Below, in pieces: positions 13,320 through 28,073 of a stretch of 64,000 nt of DNA; positions within the stretch are counted from its first letter, which is position 1, and every line of letters starts with the position of its first letter. Below the pieces are notes generated by a model. The model worked only from the letters and a program-made list of their open reading frames with translations, was not told the DNA's origin and ran no database searches. A program made the position numbers and the translations under genes. The stretch is from Hydractinia symbiolongicarpus (Eukaryota > Cnidaria > Hydrozoa > Anthoathecata > Hydractiniidae), in assembly GCF_029227915.1 (NCBI RefSeq), contig NC_079880.1:6822001-6886000 (forward strand), written 5' to 3'.

Positions 13320-14798
13320 CGTACCAAAATATATTTCGTGATATCTTTCCGGTATTACTAGATTGTATCGATTTCAACAGTGAAACGATTGACCGTGGAA
13401 CTTAATTGAACTGATTTTGGGCTGTGACCTTATAAATGTGAAAGTGAGACAATTGAACTCCAAGAAATAACATTCTTCTTGATTTGACATGATTGCCGCA
13501 ACTCAGCGATTACACGGGGCGCTGTGGTAGCGCTTCATTTAAAAATGAAGATGAAAAAGTTACTTTTTAACAGTAGCCGGTAGCGCACGCTGAAGAAATA
13601 GCGACAGTTTCAAATACTACATTTCAATGAGTTTCTATCGATGTCAGTCCGTTTGAGTTACAACGGTTGGGTCACATATTCGTACCAACATGTATTTAGC
13701 GATATTTATCTGTTATTACTAGGTTGCATCGCTTTTAACAGTGAAACGATTGAATGTGGGACTTAATTGAACTAACTTTGGACTGTTACCTTATAAATGT
13801 AATAAATGTGACAATTGGACTCCAAGAATAAACATTCATCTTAATTTGACATGATTGCCAGAACTGAGCAATCACACTGGGCGCTGCGGAAGCGCTTCAT
13901 TTAAAAATTTAGATAAATAAATCATTTTTTACCGTGGGACCAATCCTAGCCGTTATCGCGCGCTGAAGAAATAGCGAAAGCTTCAAAAACTACATTTCAT
14001 TGACTTTCTAACGATGTCAATCCGCTTGAGTTACAACGGTTTTGTCACATATTCGTACCAACATGTATTTAGCGATATTTTTCTGGTATTACTAGATTGC
14101 ATCCCTTCTACCAATGAAACGATTGACTGTGGGACTTAATTGAACTAACTTTGGACTGTGACCTGATAAATGTGATAAATGAGAGAATTGGACTCGAAGA
14201 AATAACATTCTTTTTAATTTGACGTGATTGCCGGAGCTGAGCGTTTACACTGGGCGCTGTGGTAGCACATCATTTAAAAATTTAGATAAAAAAGTCATGT
14301 TTGCTGTGGGACCAATCCTAGCCGTTATCCCGCGCAGAAGAAATAGCGACAGTTTCAAAAACTACATTTCATTGACTTTCTAACGGTATCAATGCGCTTC
14401 AGTTACAACGGTTGCGTCACATACTCGTACCAACATGTATTTAGCGATAATTATCTGATATTACTGGGTTGCATCGCTTTTAACAGTAAAACGATTGAAT
14501 GTGGGACTTAATTGAACTAACTTTGGACTGTGAGCTGATAAATGTGATAAATGAGACAATTGGACTCCAAGAATTAACATTCATCTTAATTTGACATGAT
14601 TGCCGGAACTCAGAGATTACACTGGGCGCTGTGGTAGCGCTTCATTTAAAAATTTAGATAGAAAAGTCATTCTTTACCGTGGGACCAATCCTAGCCGTTA
14701 TCGCGCGCTGAGGAAATAGCGACAGTTTCAAAAACTGCACTACATTGACTTTCTAACGGTGTCAGTCCGTTTGAGTTACAATGGTTGGGTCACATATT
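13320..14798 (+). repeat. 1479 bp four-monomer tandem unit, second copy
   Basis: Direct adjacent copy of 11841-13319. After about 14798 the sequence switches to a monomer with the private variant TATTTGGAGATATTTTTC rather than starting a third copy. Confidence 0.84.
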
Positions 14799-17700
14799 CG
14801 TACCAACATGTATTTGGAGATATTTTTCTGATATTACTAGATTGCTTCGGTTTTAACAATGAAACGATTGACTGTGGGACTTAATTGAACTAACTTTGGA
14901 CTGCGACCTGATAAATGCGATAAATAAGACAATTGGACTCCAAGAAATAACATTCTTCTTAATGAGACTTGCTTGCCTGAACTCAGCGACTACACTAGGC
15001 GCTGTGGTAGCGCTTTATTTTAAAATTTAGATTAATAAGTCTTTTTTTACTGTGGGACCAATCCTAGCTGTTATTTCGCGCTGAAGAAATACAGACAGTT
15101 TCAAAAAGTACATTTCATTGACTTTCTAACAGTATCAATCCGTTTGAGTTACAACGGTTGAGTCACATATTCTTACCAAAATATATTTCGTGATATCTTT
15201 CCGGTATTACTAGATTGTATCGATTTCAACAGTGAAACGATTGACCGTGGAACTTAATTGAACTGATTTTGGGCTGTGACCTTATAAATGTGAAAGTGAG
15301 ACAATTGAACTCCAAGAAATAACATTCTTCTTGATTTGACATGATTGCCGCAACTCAACGATTACATGGGGCGCTGTGGTAGCGCTTCATTTAAAAATTA
15401 AGATAAAAAAGTTACTTTTTAACAGTAGCCTGTAGCGCACGCTGAAGAAATATCGACAGTTTCAAATACTACATTTCACTGACTTTCTATCGATGTTAGT
15501 CCGTCTAATTTACAACGGTTGGGTCACATATTCGTACCAACATGTATTTAGCGATATTTATTTGATATTTCTAGGTTGCATCGCTTTTAACAGTGAAACG
15601 ATTGAATGTGGGACTTAATTGAACTAACTTTGGACTGTGAACTGATAAATCTGATAAATGAGGCAATTGGACTCCAAGAAATAACATTCATCTTAATTTG
15701 ACATGATTGCCGGACCTCAGCGATTACACTGGGCGCTCTGGTAGCGCTTCATTTAAAAATTTAGATAAATAAGTCATTCTTTACCGGGGGACCAATCCTA
15801 GCCGTTATCGCGCGCTGAAGAAATAGCGACAGTTTCAAAAACTACATTTCATTGACTTTCTAACGGTATCAATGCGCTTCAGTTACAACGGTTGCGTCAC
15901 ATACTCGTACCAACATGTATTTAGCGATAATTATCTGATATTACTGGGTTGCATCGCTTTTAACAGTAAAACGATTGAATGTGGGACTTAATTGAACTAA
16001 CTTTGGACTGTGAGCTGATAAATGTGATAAATGAGACAATTGGACTCCAAAAATTAACATTCTTCTTAATTAGACTTGTTTGCCTGAACTCAGCCATTAC
16101 ACTGGGCGCTGTGGTAGCGCTTTATTTAAAAATTTAGATTAATAAGTCTTTTTTTACTGTGGGACCAATCCCAGCCGTTATCGTGCGCTGAAGAAATAGC
16201 GACAGTTTCAAAAACTGCATTACATTGACTTTCTAACGGTGTCGCTCCGTTTGAGTTACATTGGTTGGGTCACATATTCGTACCAACATGTATTTAGCGA
16301 TATTTTTCTGATATTACTAGATTGCTTCGCTTTTAACAATGAAACGATTGACAGTGGGACTTAATTGAACTAACTTTGGACTGCGACCTGATAAATGTGA
16401 TAAATAAGACAATTGGACTCCAAGAAATAACATTCTTCTTAATTAGACTTGTTTGCCTGAACTCAGCGATCACACTGGGCGCTGTGGTAGCGCTTTATTT
16501 AAAACTTTAGATTAATAAGTCTTTTTTTACTGTGAGACCAATCCTAGCCGTTATTGCGCGCTGAAGAAATACAGACAGTTTCAAAAAGTACATTTTATTG
16601 ACCTTCTAACAGTATCAACCCGTTTGAGTTACAACGGTTGAGTCACATATTCTTACCAAAATGTATTTCGTGATATCTTTGCGGTATTACTAGGTTGTAT
16701 CGCTTTCAACAGTGAAACGATTGACCGTGGAACTTAATTGAACTGATTTTGGGCTGTGACCTTATAAATGTGAAAATGAGACAATTGAACTCCAAGAAAT
16801 AACATTCTTCTTAATTTGACATGTTTGCCCGAATTAGCGATTACACTGGGCACTGTGGTAGCGCTTCATTTAAAAACGTAGATAAATAAGTCATTCTTTA
16901 CCATGGGACCAATCCTAGCCGTTATCGCGCGCTGAAGAAATAGCGACAGTTTCAAAAACTGCATTACATTCACTTTCTAACGGTGTCAGTCTTTTTGAGT
17001 TACAGTGGTTGGGTCACATATTCGTACCAACATGTATTTAGCGATATTTTTCTGATAATACTAGATTGCTTCGCTTTTAACAATGAAACGATTGACTGTG
17101 GGACTTAATTGAACTAACGTTGGACTGCGACCTGATAAATGTGATAAATAAGACAATTGGACTCCAAGAAAAAACATTCTTCTTAATTAGACTTGTTTGC
17201 CTGAACTCAGCGATTACACTGGGCGCTGTGGTAGCGCTTTATTTAAAACTTTAGATTAATAAGTCTTTTTTTACTGTGGGACCAATCCTAGCCGTTATTG
17301 CGCGCTGAAGAAATACAGACAGTTTCAAAAAGTACATTTCATTGACTTTCTAACAGTATCAACCCGTTTGAGTTACAACGGTTGAGTCACATAATCTTAC
17401 CAAAATGTATTTCGTGATATCTTTCCGATATTACTAGGTTGTATCACTTTCAACAGTGAAACGATTGACCGTGGAACTTAATTGAACTGATTTTGGGCTG
17501 TGACCTTATAAATGTGAAAGTGAGACAATTGAACTCAAAGAAATAACATTCTTCTTAATTTGACATGATTGCCGGAACTCAGCGATTACACTGGGCACTG
17601 TGGTAGCGCTTCATTTAAAAACGTAGATAAATAATTCATTCTCTACCGTGGGACCAATCCTAGCCGTCATCGCGCGCTGAAGAAATAGCGACAGTTTCAA

Positions 17701-19780
17701 AAACTGCATTACATTGACTTTCCAACGATTTCAGTCCGTTTGAGTTACAATGGTTGGGTCACATATTCGTACCAACATGTATTAAGCGATATTTTTCTGA
17801 TATTACTAGATTGCTTCGCTTTTAACAATGAAACGATTGACTGTGGGACTTAATTGAACAAACTTTGGACTGCGACCTTATAAATGTGATATATAACACA
17901 ATTGGACTATAAGAAATAACATTCTTCTTAACTACCAAAATATATTTCGTGATATCTTTCCGGTATTACTAGATTGTATCGATTTCAACAGTGAAACGAT
18001 TGACCGTGGAACTTAATTGAACTGATTTTGGGCCGTGACCTTATAAATGTGAAAGTGAGACAATTGAACTCCAAGAAATAACATTCTTCTTGATTTGACA
18101 TGATTGCCGCAACTCAGCGATTACACGGGGCGCTGTGGTAGCGCTTCATTTAAAAATTAAGATAAAAAAGTTACTTTTTAACAGTAGCCGGTAGCGCACG
18201 CTGAAGAAATAGCGACAGTTTCAAATACTACATTTCACTGACTTTCTATCGATGTTAGTCCGTCTAATTTACAACGGTTGGGTCACATATTCGTACCAAC
18301 ATGTATTTAGCGATACTTATTTGATATTTCTAGGTTGCATCGCTTTTAACAGTGAAACGATTGAATGTGGGACTTAATTGAACTAACTTTGGACTGTGAA
18401 CTGATAAATCTGATAAATGAGGCAATTGGACTCCAAGAAATAACATTCATCTTAATTTGACATGATTGCCGGACCTCAGCGATTACACTGGGCGCTCTGG
18501 TAGCGTTTCATTTAAAAATTTAGATAAATAAGTCATTCTTTACCGGGGGACCAATCCTAGCCGTTATCGCGCGCTGAAGAAATAGCGACAGTTTCAAAAA
18601 CTGCATTACATTGACTTTCTAACGGTGTCAGTTCGTTTGAGTTACAATGGTTGGGTCACATATTCGTACCAACATGTATTTAGCGATATTTTTCTGATAT
18701 TGCTAGATTACTTCGCTTTTAACAATGAAACGATTGACTGTGGGACTTAATTGAACTAACTTTGGACTGTGACCTGATAAATGTGATAAATGAGACAATT
18801 GGACTCCAAGAAATAACATTCATCTTAATTTGACATGATTGCCGGACCTCAGCGATTACACTGGGCACTCTGGTAGCGCTTCATTTAAAAATTTAGATAA
18901 ATAAGTCATTCTTTACCGTGGGACCAATCCTAGCCGTTATCGCGCGCTGAAGAAATAGCGACAGTTTCAAAAACTGCATTTCATTGACTTTCTAACGATG
19001 TCAATCCGTTTGAGTTACAACGGTTTTGTCACATATTCGTACCAACATGTATTTAGCGATATTTTTCTGGTATTACTAGATTGCATCACTTTTACCAATG
19101 AAACAGTTGACTGTGGGGCTTAATTGAACTAACTTTGGACTGTGACCTGATAAATGTGATAAATGAGAGAATTGGACCCAAAGGAATAACATTCTTTTTA
19201 ATTTTACGTGATTGCCGGAACTGAGCGTTTACACTGGGCGCTGTGGTAGCACTTCATTTGAAAATTTAGATAAATAAGTCATTTTTGCTGTGGGACCAAT
19301 TCTAGCTGTTATTTCGCGCTGAAGAAATACAGACAGTTTCAAATAGTACATTTCATTGACTTTCTAACAGTATCAATCCGTTTGAGTTACAACGGTTGAG
19401 TCACATATTCTTACCAAAATATATTTCGTGATATCTTTCCAGTATTACTAGATTGCATCGATTTCAACAGTGAAACGATTGACCGTGGAACTTTATTGAA
19501 CTCATTTTGGGCTGTGACCTTATAAATGTGAAAGTGAGACAATTGAACTCCAAGAAATAACATTCATCTTAATTTGACATGACTGCCGGAACTGAGCGAT
19601 TACACTGGGCGCCGTGGTAGCGCTTCATTTAAAAAGTTATATAAATAAGTCATTTTTGCTGTGGGACCAATCCTAGCCGTTAACGCGCGCAGAAGAAATG
19701 TTGACAGTTTCAAAAACTACATTTCCTTGACTTTCTAACGGTATCAATCCGCTTCAGTTACAACGGTTGCGTCACACACT

Positions 19781-21258
19781 CGTACCAAAATATATTTCGT
19801 GATATCTTTCCGGTATTACTAGATTGTATCGATTTCAACAGTGAAACGATTGACCGTGGAACTTAATTGAACTGATTTTGGGCTGTGACCTTATAAATGT
19901 GAAAGTGAGACAATTGAACTCCAAGAAATAACATTCTTCTTGATTTGACATGATTGCCGCAACTCAGCGATTACACGGGGCGCTGTGGTAGCGCTTCATT
20001 TAAAAATGAAGATGAAAAAGTTACTTTTTAACAGTAGCCGGTAGCGCACGCTGAAGAAATAGCGACAGTTTCAAATACTACATTTCAATGAGTTTCTATC
20101 GATGTCAGTCCGTTTGAGTTACAACGGTTGGGTCACATATTCGTACCAACATGTATTTAGCGATATTTATCTGTTATTACTAGGTTGCATCGCTTTTAAC
20201 AGTGAAACGATTGAATGTGGGACTTAATTGAACTAACTTTGGACTGTTACCTTATAAATGTAATAAATGTGACAATTGGACTCCAAGAATAAACATTCAT
20301 CTTAATTTGACATGATTGCCAGAACTGAGCAATCACACTGGGCGCTGCGGAAGCGCTTCATTTAAAAATTTAGATAAATAAATCATTTTTTACCGTGGGA
20401 CAATCCTAGCCGTTATCGCGCGCTGAAGAAATAGCGAAAGCTTCAAAAACTACATTTCATTGACTTTCTAACGATGTCAATCCGCTTGAGTTACAACGGT
20501 TTTGTCACATATTCGTACCAACATGTATTTAGCGATATTTTTCTGGTATTACTAGATTGCATCCCTTCTACCAATGAAACGATTGACTGTGGGACTTAAT
20601 TGAACTAACTTTGGACTGTGACCTGATAAATGTGATAAATGAGAGAATTGGACTCGAAGAAATAACATTCTTTTTAATTTGACGTGATTGCCGGAGCTGA
20701 GCGTTTACACTGGGCGCTGTGGTAGCACATCATTTAAAAATTTAGATAAAAAAGTCATTTTTGCTGTGGGACCAATCCTAGCCGTTATCCCGCGCAGAAG
20801 AAATAGCGACAGTTTCAAAAACTACATTTCATTGACTTTCTAACGGTATCAATGCGCTTCAGTTACAACGGTTGCGTCACATACTCGTACCAACATGTAT
20901 TTAGCGATAATTATCTGATATTACTGGGTTGCATCGCTTTTAACAGTAAAACGATTGAATGTGGGACTTAATTGAACTAACTTTGGACTGTGAGCTGATA
21001 AATGTGATAAATGAGACAATTGGACTCCAAGAATTAACATTCATCTTAATTTGACATGATTGCCGGAACTCAGAGATTACACTGGGCGCTGTGGTAGCGC
21101 TTCATTTAAAAATTTAGATAGAAAAGTCATTCTTTACCGTGGGACCAATCCTAGCCGTTATCGCGCGCTGAGGAAATAGCGACAGTTTCAAAAACTGCAC
21201 TACATTGACTTTCTAACGGTGTCAGTCCGTTTGAGTTACAATGGTTGGGTCACACACT
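19781..21258 (+). repeat. 1478 bp four-monomer tandem unit, inside HOR copy 2
   Basis: Counterpart of 11841-13319, one base shorter owing to the deletion near 20396, and followed directly by its tandem partner at 21259-22737. Confidence 0.83.
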
Positions 21259-22737
21259 CGTACCAAAATATATTTCGTGATATCTTTCCGGTATTACTAG
21301 ATTGTATCGATTTCAACAGTGAAACGATTGACCGTGGAACTTAATTGAACTGATTTTGGGCTGTGACCTTATAAATGTGAAAGTGAGACAATTGAACTCC
21401 AAGAAATAACATTCTTCTTGATTTGACATGATTGCCGCAACTCAGCGATTACACGGGGCGCTGTGGTAGCGCTTCATTTAAAAATGAAGATGAAAAAGTT
21501 ACTTTTTAACAGTAGCCGGTAGCGCACGCTGAAGAAATAGCGACAGTTTCAAATACTACATTTCAATGAGTTTCTATCGATGTCAGTCCGTTTGAGTTAC
21601 AACGGTTGGGTCACATATTCGTACCAACATGTATTTAGCGATATTTATCTGTTATTACTAGGTTGCATCGCTTTTAACAGTGAAACGATTGAATGTGGGA
21701 CTTAATTGAACTAACTTTGGACTGTTACCTTATAAATGTAATAAATGTGACAATTGGACTCCAAGAATAAACATTCATCTTAATTTGACATGATTGCCAG
21801 AACTGAGCAATCACACTGGGCGCTGCGGAAGCGCTTCATTTAAAAATTTAGATAAATAAATCATTTTTTACCGTGGGACCAATCCTAGCCGTTATCGCGC
21901 GCTGAAGAAATAGCGAAAGCTTCAAAAACTACATTTCATTGACTTTCTAACGATGTCAATCCGCTTGAGTTACAACGGTTTTGTCACATATTCGTACCAA
22001 CATGTATTTAGCGATATTTTTCTGGTATTACTAGATTGCATCCCTTCTACCAATGAAACGATTGACTGTGGGACTTAATTGAACTAACTTTGGACTGTGA
22101 CCTGATAAATGTGATAAATGAGAGAATTGGACTCGAAGAAATAACATTCTTTTTAATTTGACGTGATTGCCGGAGCTGAGCGTTTACACTGGGCGCTGTG
22201 GTAGCACATCATTTAAAAATTTAGATAAAAAAGTCATTTTTGCTGTGGGACCAATCCTAGCCGTTATCCCGCGCAGAAGAAATAGCGACAGTTTCAAAAA
22301 CTACATTTCATTGACTTTCTAACGGTATCAATGCGCTTCAGTTACAACGGTTGCGTCACATACTCGTACCAACATGTATTTAGCGATAATTATCTGATAT
22401 TACTGGGTTGCATCGCTTTTAACAGTAAAACGATTGAATGTGGGACTTAATTGAACTAACTTTGGACTGTGAGCTGATAAATGTGATAAATGAGACAATT
22501 GGACTCCAAGAATTAACATTCATCTTAATTTGACATGATTGCCGGAACTCAGAGATTACACTGGGCGCTGTGGTAGCGCTTCATTTAAAAATTTAGATAG
22601 AAAAGTCATTCTTTACCGTGGGACCAATCCTAGCCGTTATCGCGCGCTGAGGAAATAGCGACAGTTTCAAAAATTGCACTACATTGACTTTCTAACGGTG
22701 TCAGTCCGTTTGAGTTACAATGGTTGGGTCACATATT
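21259..22737 (+). repeat. 1479 bp four-monomer tandem unit, second copy inside HOR copy 2
   Basis: Tandem partner of 19781-21258 and counterpart of 13320-14798, ending before the monomer with TATTTGGAGATATTTTTC. Confidence 0.82.
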
Positions 22738-23756
22738 CGTACCAACATGTATTTGGAGATATTTTTCTGATATTACTAGATTGCTTCGGTTTTAACAATG
22801 AAACGATTGACTGTGGGACTTAATTGAACTAACTTTGGACTGCGACCTGATAAATGCGATAAATAAGACAATTGGACTCCAAGAAATAACATTCTTCTTA
22901 ATGAGACTTGCTTGCCTGAACTCAGCGACTACACTAGGCGCTGTGGTAGCGCTTTATTTTAAAATTTAGATTAATAAGTCTTTTTTTACTGTGGGACCAA
23001 TCCTAGCTGTTATTTCGCGCTGAAGAAATACAGACAGTTTCAAAAAGTACATTTCATTGACTTTCTAACAGTATCAATCCGTTTGAGTTACAACGGTTGA
23101 GTCACATATTCTTACCAAAATATATTTCGTGATATCTTTCCGGTATTACTAGATTGTATCGATTTCAACAGTGAAACGATTGACCGTGGAACTTAATTGA
23201 ACTGATTTTGGGCTGTGACCTTATAAATGTGAAAGTGAGACAATTGAACTCCAAGAAATAACATTCTTCTTGATTTGACATGATTGCCGCAACTCAACGA
23301 TTACATGGGGCGCTGTGGTAGCGCTTCATTTAAAAATTAAGATAAAAAAGTTACTTTTTAACAGTAGCCTGTAGCGCACGCTGAAGAAATATCGACAGTT
23401 TCAAATACTACATTTCACTGACTTTCTATCGTTGTTAGTCCGTCTAATTTACAACGGATGGGTCACATATTCGTACCAACATGTATTTAGCGATATTTAT
23501 TTGATATTTCTAGGTTGCATCGCTTTTAACAGTGAAACGATTGAATGTGGGACTTAATTGAACTAACTTTGGACTGTGAACTGATAAATCTGATAAATGA
23601 GGCAATTGGACTCCAAGAAATAACATTCATCTTAATTTGACATGATTGCCGGACCTCAGCGATTACACTGGGCGCTCTGGTAGCGCTTCATTTAAAAATT
23701 TAGATAAATAAGTCATTCTTTACCGGGGGACCAATCCTAGCCGTTATCGCGCGCTG
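22277..23756 (+). repeat. 1480 bp tandem unit, first copy
   Basis: Marked by TATTTGGAGATATTTTTC, GATGCGATAAATAAG as TAAATGCGATAAATAAG, and AATGAGACTTGCTTGCC. It repeats at 23757-25260 with a period of 1480 bp. It overlaps the end of the second 7.94 kb unit and extends the array past it. Confidence 0.84.
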
Positions 23757-25260
23757 AAGAAATAGCGACAGTTTCAAAAACTACATTTCATTGACTTTCT
23801 AACGGTATCAATGCGCTTCAGTTACAACGGTTGCGTCACATACTCGTACCAACATGTATTTAGCGATAATTATCTGATATTACTGGGTTGCATCGCTTTT
23901 AACAGTAAAACGATTGAATGTGGGACTTAATTGAACTAACTTTGGACTGTGAGCTGATAAATGTGATAAATGAGACAATTGGACTCCAAGAATTAACATT
24001 CATCTTAATTTGACATGATTGCCGGAACTCAGAGATTACACTGGGCGCTGTGGTAGCGCTTCATTTAAAAATTTAGATAGAAAAGTCATTCTTTACCGTG
24101 GGACCAATCCTAGCCGTTATCGCGCGCTGAGGAAATAGCGACAGTTTCAAAAACTGCACTACATTGACTTTCTAACGGTGTCAGTCCGTTTGAGTTACAA
24201 TGGTTGGGTCACATATTCGTACCAACATGTATTTGGAGATATTTTTCTGATATTACTAGATTGCTTCGGTTTTAACAATGAAACGATTGACTGTGGGACT
24301 TAATTGAACTAACTTTGGACTGCGACCTGATAAATGCGATAAATAAGACAATTGGACTCCAAGAAATAACATTCTTCTTAATGAGACTTGCTTGCCTGAA
24401 CTCAGCGACTACACTAGGCGCTGTGGTAGCGCTTTATTTTAAAATTTAGATTAATAAGTCTTTTTTTACTGTGGGACCAATCCTAGCTGTTATTTCGCGC
24501 TGAAGAAATACAGACAGTTTCAAAAAGTACATTTCATTGACTTTCTAACAGTATCAATCCGTTTGAGTTACAACGGTTGAGTCACATATTCTTACCAAAA
24601 TATATTTCGTGATATCTTTCCGGTATTACTAGATTGTATCGATTTCAACAGTGAAACGATTGACCGTGGAACTTAATTGAACTGATTTTGGGCTGTGACC
24701 TTATAAATGTGAAAGTGAGACAATTGAACTCCAAGAAATAACATTCTTCTTGATTTGACATGATTGCCGCAACTCAACGATTACATGGGGCGCTGTGGTA
24801 GCGCTTCATTTAAAAATTAAGATAAAAAAGTTACTTTTTAACAGTAGCCTGTAGCGCACGCTGAAGAAATATCGACAGTTTCAAATACTACATTTCACTG
24901 ACTTTCTATCGATGTTAGTCCGTCTAATTTACAACGGTTGGGTCACATATTCGTACCAACATGTATTTAGCGATATTTATTTGATATTTCTAGGTTGCAT
25001 CGCTTTTAACAGTGAAACGATTGAATGTGGGACTTAATTGAACTAACTTTGGACTGTGAACTGATAAATCTGATAAATGAGGCAATTGGACTCCAAGAAA
25101 TAACATTCATCTTAATTTGACATGATTGCCGGACCTCAGCGATTACACTGGGCGCTCTGGTAGCGCTTCATTTAAAAATTTAGATAAATAAGTCATTCTT
25201 TACCGGGGGACCAATCCTAGCCGTTATCGCGCGCTGAAGAAATAGCGACAGTTTCAAAAA
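23757..25260 (+). repeat. 1480 bp tandem unit, second copy
   Basis: Adjacent copy of 22277-23756. After about 25260 the sequence instead follows the segment at 10656/18596 (offset 6660 from the latter) up to about 25950, so a third partial piece of the 7.94 kb unit is joined here. That piece carries a small private deletion near 25490 where the usual TTGACATGATTGCCGG is replaced by TTTAAAG. Confidence 0.82.
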
Positions 25261-26955
25261 CTGCATTACATTGACTTTCTAACGGTGTCAGTTCGTTTGA
25301 GTTACAATGGTTGGGTCACATATTCGTACCAACATGTATTTAGCGATATTTTTCTGATATTGCTAGATTACTTCGCTTTTAACAATGAAACGATTGACTG
25401 TGGGACTTAATTGAACTAACTTTGGACTGTGACCTGATAAATGTGATAAATGAGACAATTGGACTCCAAGAAATAACATTCATCTTAATTTTAAAGACCT
25501 CAGCGATTACACTGGGCACTCTGGTAGCGCTTCATTTAAAAATTTAGATAAATAAGTCATTCTTTACCGTGGGACCAATCCTAGCCGTTATCGCGCGCTG
25601 AAGAAATTGCGACAGTTTCAAAAACTGCATTTCATTGACTTTCTAACGATGTCAATCCGTTTGAGTTACAACGTTTTTGTCACATATTCGTACCAACATG
25701 TATTTAGCGATATTTTTCTGGTATTACTAGATTGCATCACTTTTACCAATGAAACAGTTGACTGTGGGGCTTAATTGAACTAACTTTGGACTGTGACCTG
25801 ATAAATGTGATAAATGAGAGAATTGGACCCAAAGGAATAACATTCTTTTTAATTTTACGTGATTGCCGGAACTGAGCGTTTACACTGGGCGCTGTGGTAG
25901 CACTTCATTTGAAAATTTAGATAAATAAGTCATTTTTGCTGTGGGACCAATCCTAGCCGTTATCCTGCGCAGAAGAAATAGCGACAGTTTCAAAAACTAC
26001 ATTTCATTGACTTTCTAACAGTATCAATCCGCTTCAATTACAACGGTTGCGTCACATACTCGTACCAACATGTATTTAGGGATATTTATCTGATACTACT
26101 AGGTTGCATCGCTTTTAACAGTGAAACGATTGAATGTGGGACTTAATTGAACTAACTTTGGACTGTGACCTGATAAAGGTGATAAATGAGGCAATTGGAC
26201 TCCAAGAAATAACATTCATCTTAATTTGACATGATTGCCGGAACTCACCGATTACACTGGGCGCTGTGGTAGAGTTTCATTAAAAAATTTAGATAAATAA
26301 GTCATTCTTTACCGTGGGACCAATCCTAGCCGTTATCGCGCGCTAAAGAAATAGCGACAGTTTCAAAAAACTGCATTACATTGACTTTCTAACGGTGTCA
26401 GTTCGTTTGAGTTACAATGGTTGGGTCACATATTCGTACCAACATGTATTTAGCGATATTTTTCTGATAATACTAGATTGCTTCGCTTTTAACAATGAAA
26501 CGATTGACTGTGGGACTTAATTGAACCAACTTTGGACTGTGACCTGATAAATGTGATAAATGAGACAATTGGACTCCAAGAAATAACATTCTTTTTAATT
26601 TGACGTGATTGCCGGAACTGAGCGTTTACACTGGGCGCTGTGGTAGCACTTCATTTAAAAATTCAGATAAATAAGTCATTTTTGCTGTGGGACCAATCCT
26701 AGCCGTTACTCCGCGCAGAAGAATTAGCGACAGTTTTAAAAACTACATTTCATTGACTTTTTAACGGTATCAATCCGCTTCAGTTACAACGGTTGCGTCA
26801 CATATTCGTACCAACATGTATTTAGCGATATTTTTCTGGTATTACTAGATTGCATCACTTTTACCAATGAAACGATTGACTGTGGGGCTTAATTGAACTA
26901 ACTTTGGACTGTGACCTGATAAATGTGATAAATGAGAGAATTTGACTCAAAGGAA

Positions 26956-28073
26956 TAACATTCTTTTTAATTTCACGTGATTGCCGGAACTGAGCGTTTA
27001 CACTGGGCGCTGTGGTAGCACTTCATTTGAAAATTTAGATAAATAAGTCATTTTTGCTGTGGGACCAATCCTAGCCGTTATCCCGCGCAGAAGAAATAGC
27101 GACAGTTTCAAAAACTACATTTCATTGACTTTCTAACGGTATCAATCCGCTTCAGTTACAACGGTTGCGTCACATACTCGTACCAACATGTATTTAGCGA
27201 TATTTATCTGATATTACTAGGTTGCATCGCCTTTAACAGTGAAACGATTGAATGTGAGACTGAATTGAACTAACTTTGGACTGTGGCCTGATAAATGTGA
27301 TAAATGGGGCAATTGGACTCCAAGAAATAACATTCATCTTAATTTGACATGATTGCCGGAACTCACCGATTACACTGGGCGCTGTGGTAGAGCTTCATTT
27401 AAAAATTTAGATAAATAAGTCATTCTTTACCGTGGGACCAATCCTAGCCGTTATCGCGGGCTAAAGAAATAGCGACAGTTTCAAAAAATTGCATTACATT
27501 GAATTTCTAACGGTGTCAGTTCGTTTGAGTTACAATGGTTGGGTCACATATTCGTACCAACATGTATTTAGCGATATTTTTCTGATAATACTAGATTGCT
27601 TCGCTTTTAACAGTGAAACAATTGACTGTGGGACTTAATTGAACTAACTTTGGACTGTGACCTGATAAATAGGATAAATGAGACAATTGGACTCCAAGAA
27701 ATAACATTCTCTTTAATTTGACGTGATTGCCGGAACTGAGCGTTTAAACTGGGCGGTGTGGTAGCACTTCATTTAAAAATTTAGATAAATAAGTCATTTT
27801 TGCTGTGGGACCAATCCTAGCCGTTATTCCGCGCATAAGAATTAGCAACAGTTTTAAAAACTACATTTCATGGACTTTCTAACGGTATCAATCCGCTTCA
27901 GTTACAACGGTTGCGTCACATACTCGTACCAACATGTATTTAGCGATATTCATCTGATATTACTAGGTTGCATCGCTTTTAACAGTGAAACGATTGAATG
28001 TGGGACTTAATTGAACTAACTTTGGACTGTGACCTGATAAATAGGATAAATGAGACAATTGGACTCCAAGAAA
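26956..28073 (+). repeat. 1118 bp three-monomer tandem unit, first copy
   Basis: Shares GCCTTTAACAGTGAAACG, GTGAGACTGAATTGAAC, and GGGCGGTGTGGTAGCAC with the copy at 28074, offset 1118 bp (three monomers). Confidence 0.82.

Larger units (their letters stand above)
8440..16060 (+). repeat. 7.94 kb higher-order repeat, copy 1
   Basis: A block of about 7.6 kb recurs at an offset of 7940 bp (7939 after a one-base deletion in copy 2). Private landmarks shared by the two copies include the fused monomer CTTCTTAACTACCAAAAT, the motif ATTGGACTATAAGAAATAAC, and the nested 1.48 kb duplication. The first ~380 bp are somewhat more divergent than the rest. Copies part company after about 16050, where CTCCAAAAATTAAC replaces CTCCAAGAATTAAC. 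Confidence 0.9.
16380..23990 (+). repeat. 7.94 kb higher-order repeat, copy 2
   Basis: Second copy of 8440-16060. It is separated from the first by about one divergent monomer (16060-16380). One visible indel distinguishes them: GGGACAATCC at about 20396 here against GGGACCAATCC at the matching place in copy 1. There are also scattered substitutions, such as GTTGTTAGTCC here for GATGTTAGTCC. Confidence 0.9.

Noticed and set aside
8440-23990. Assembly artefact as the sole explanation for the near-identical blocks
   Set aside because: The copies differ by a one-base deletion and scattered substitutions and are separated by a distinct monomer, so they are real separate copies unless read data show otherwise.
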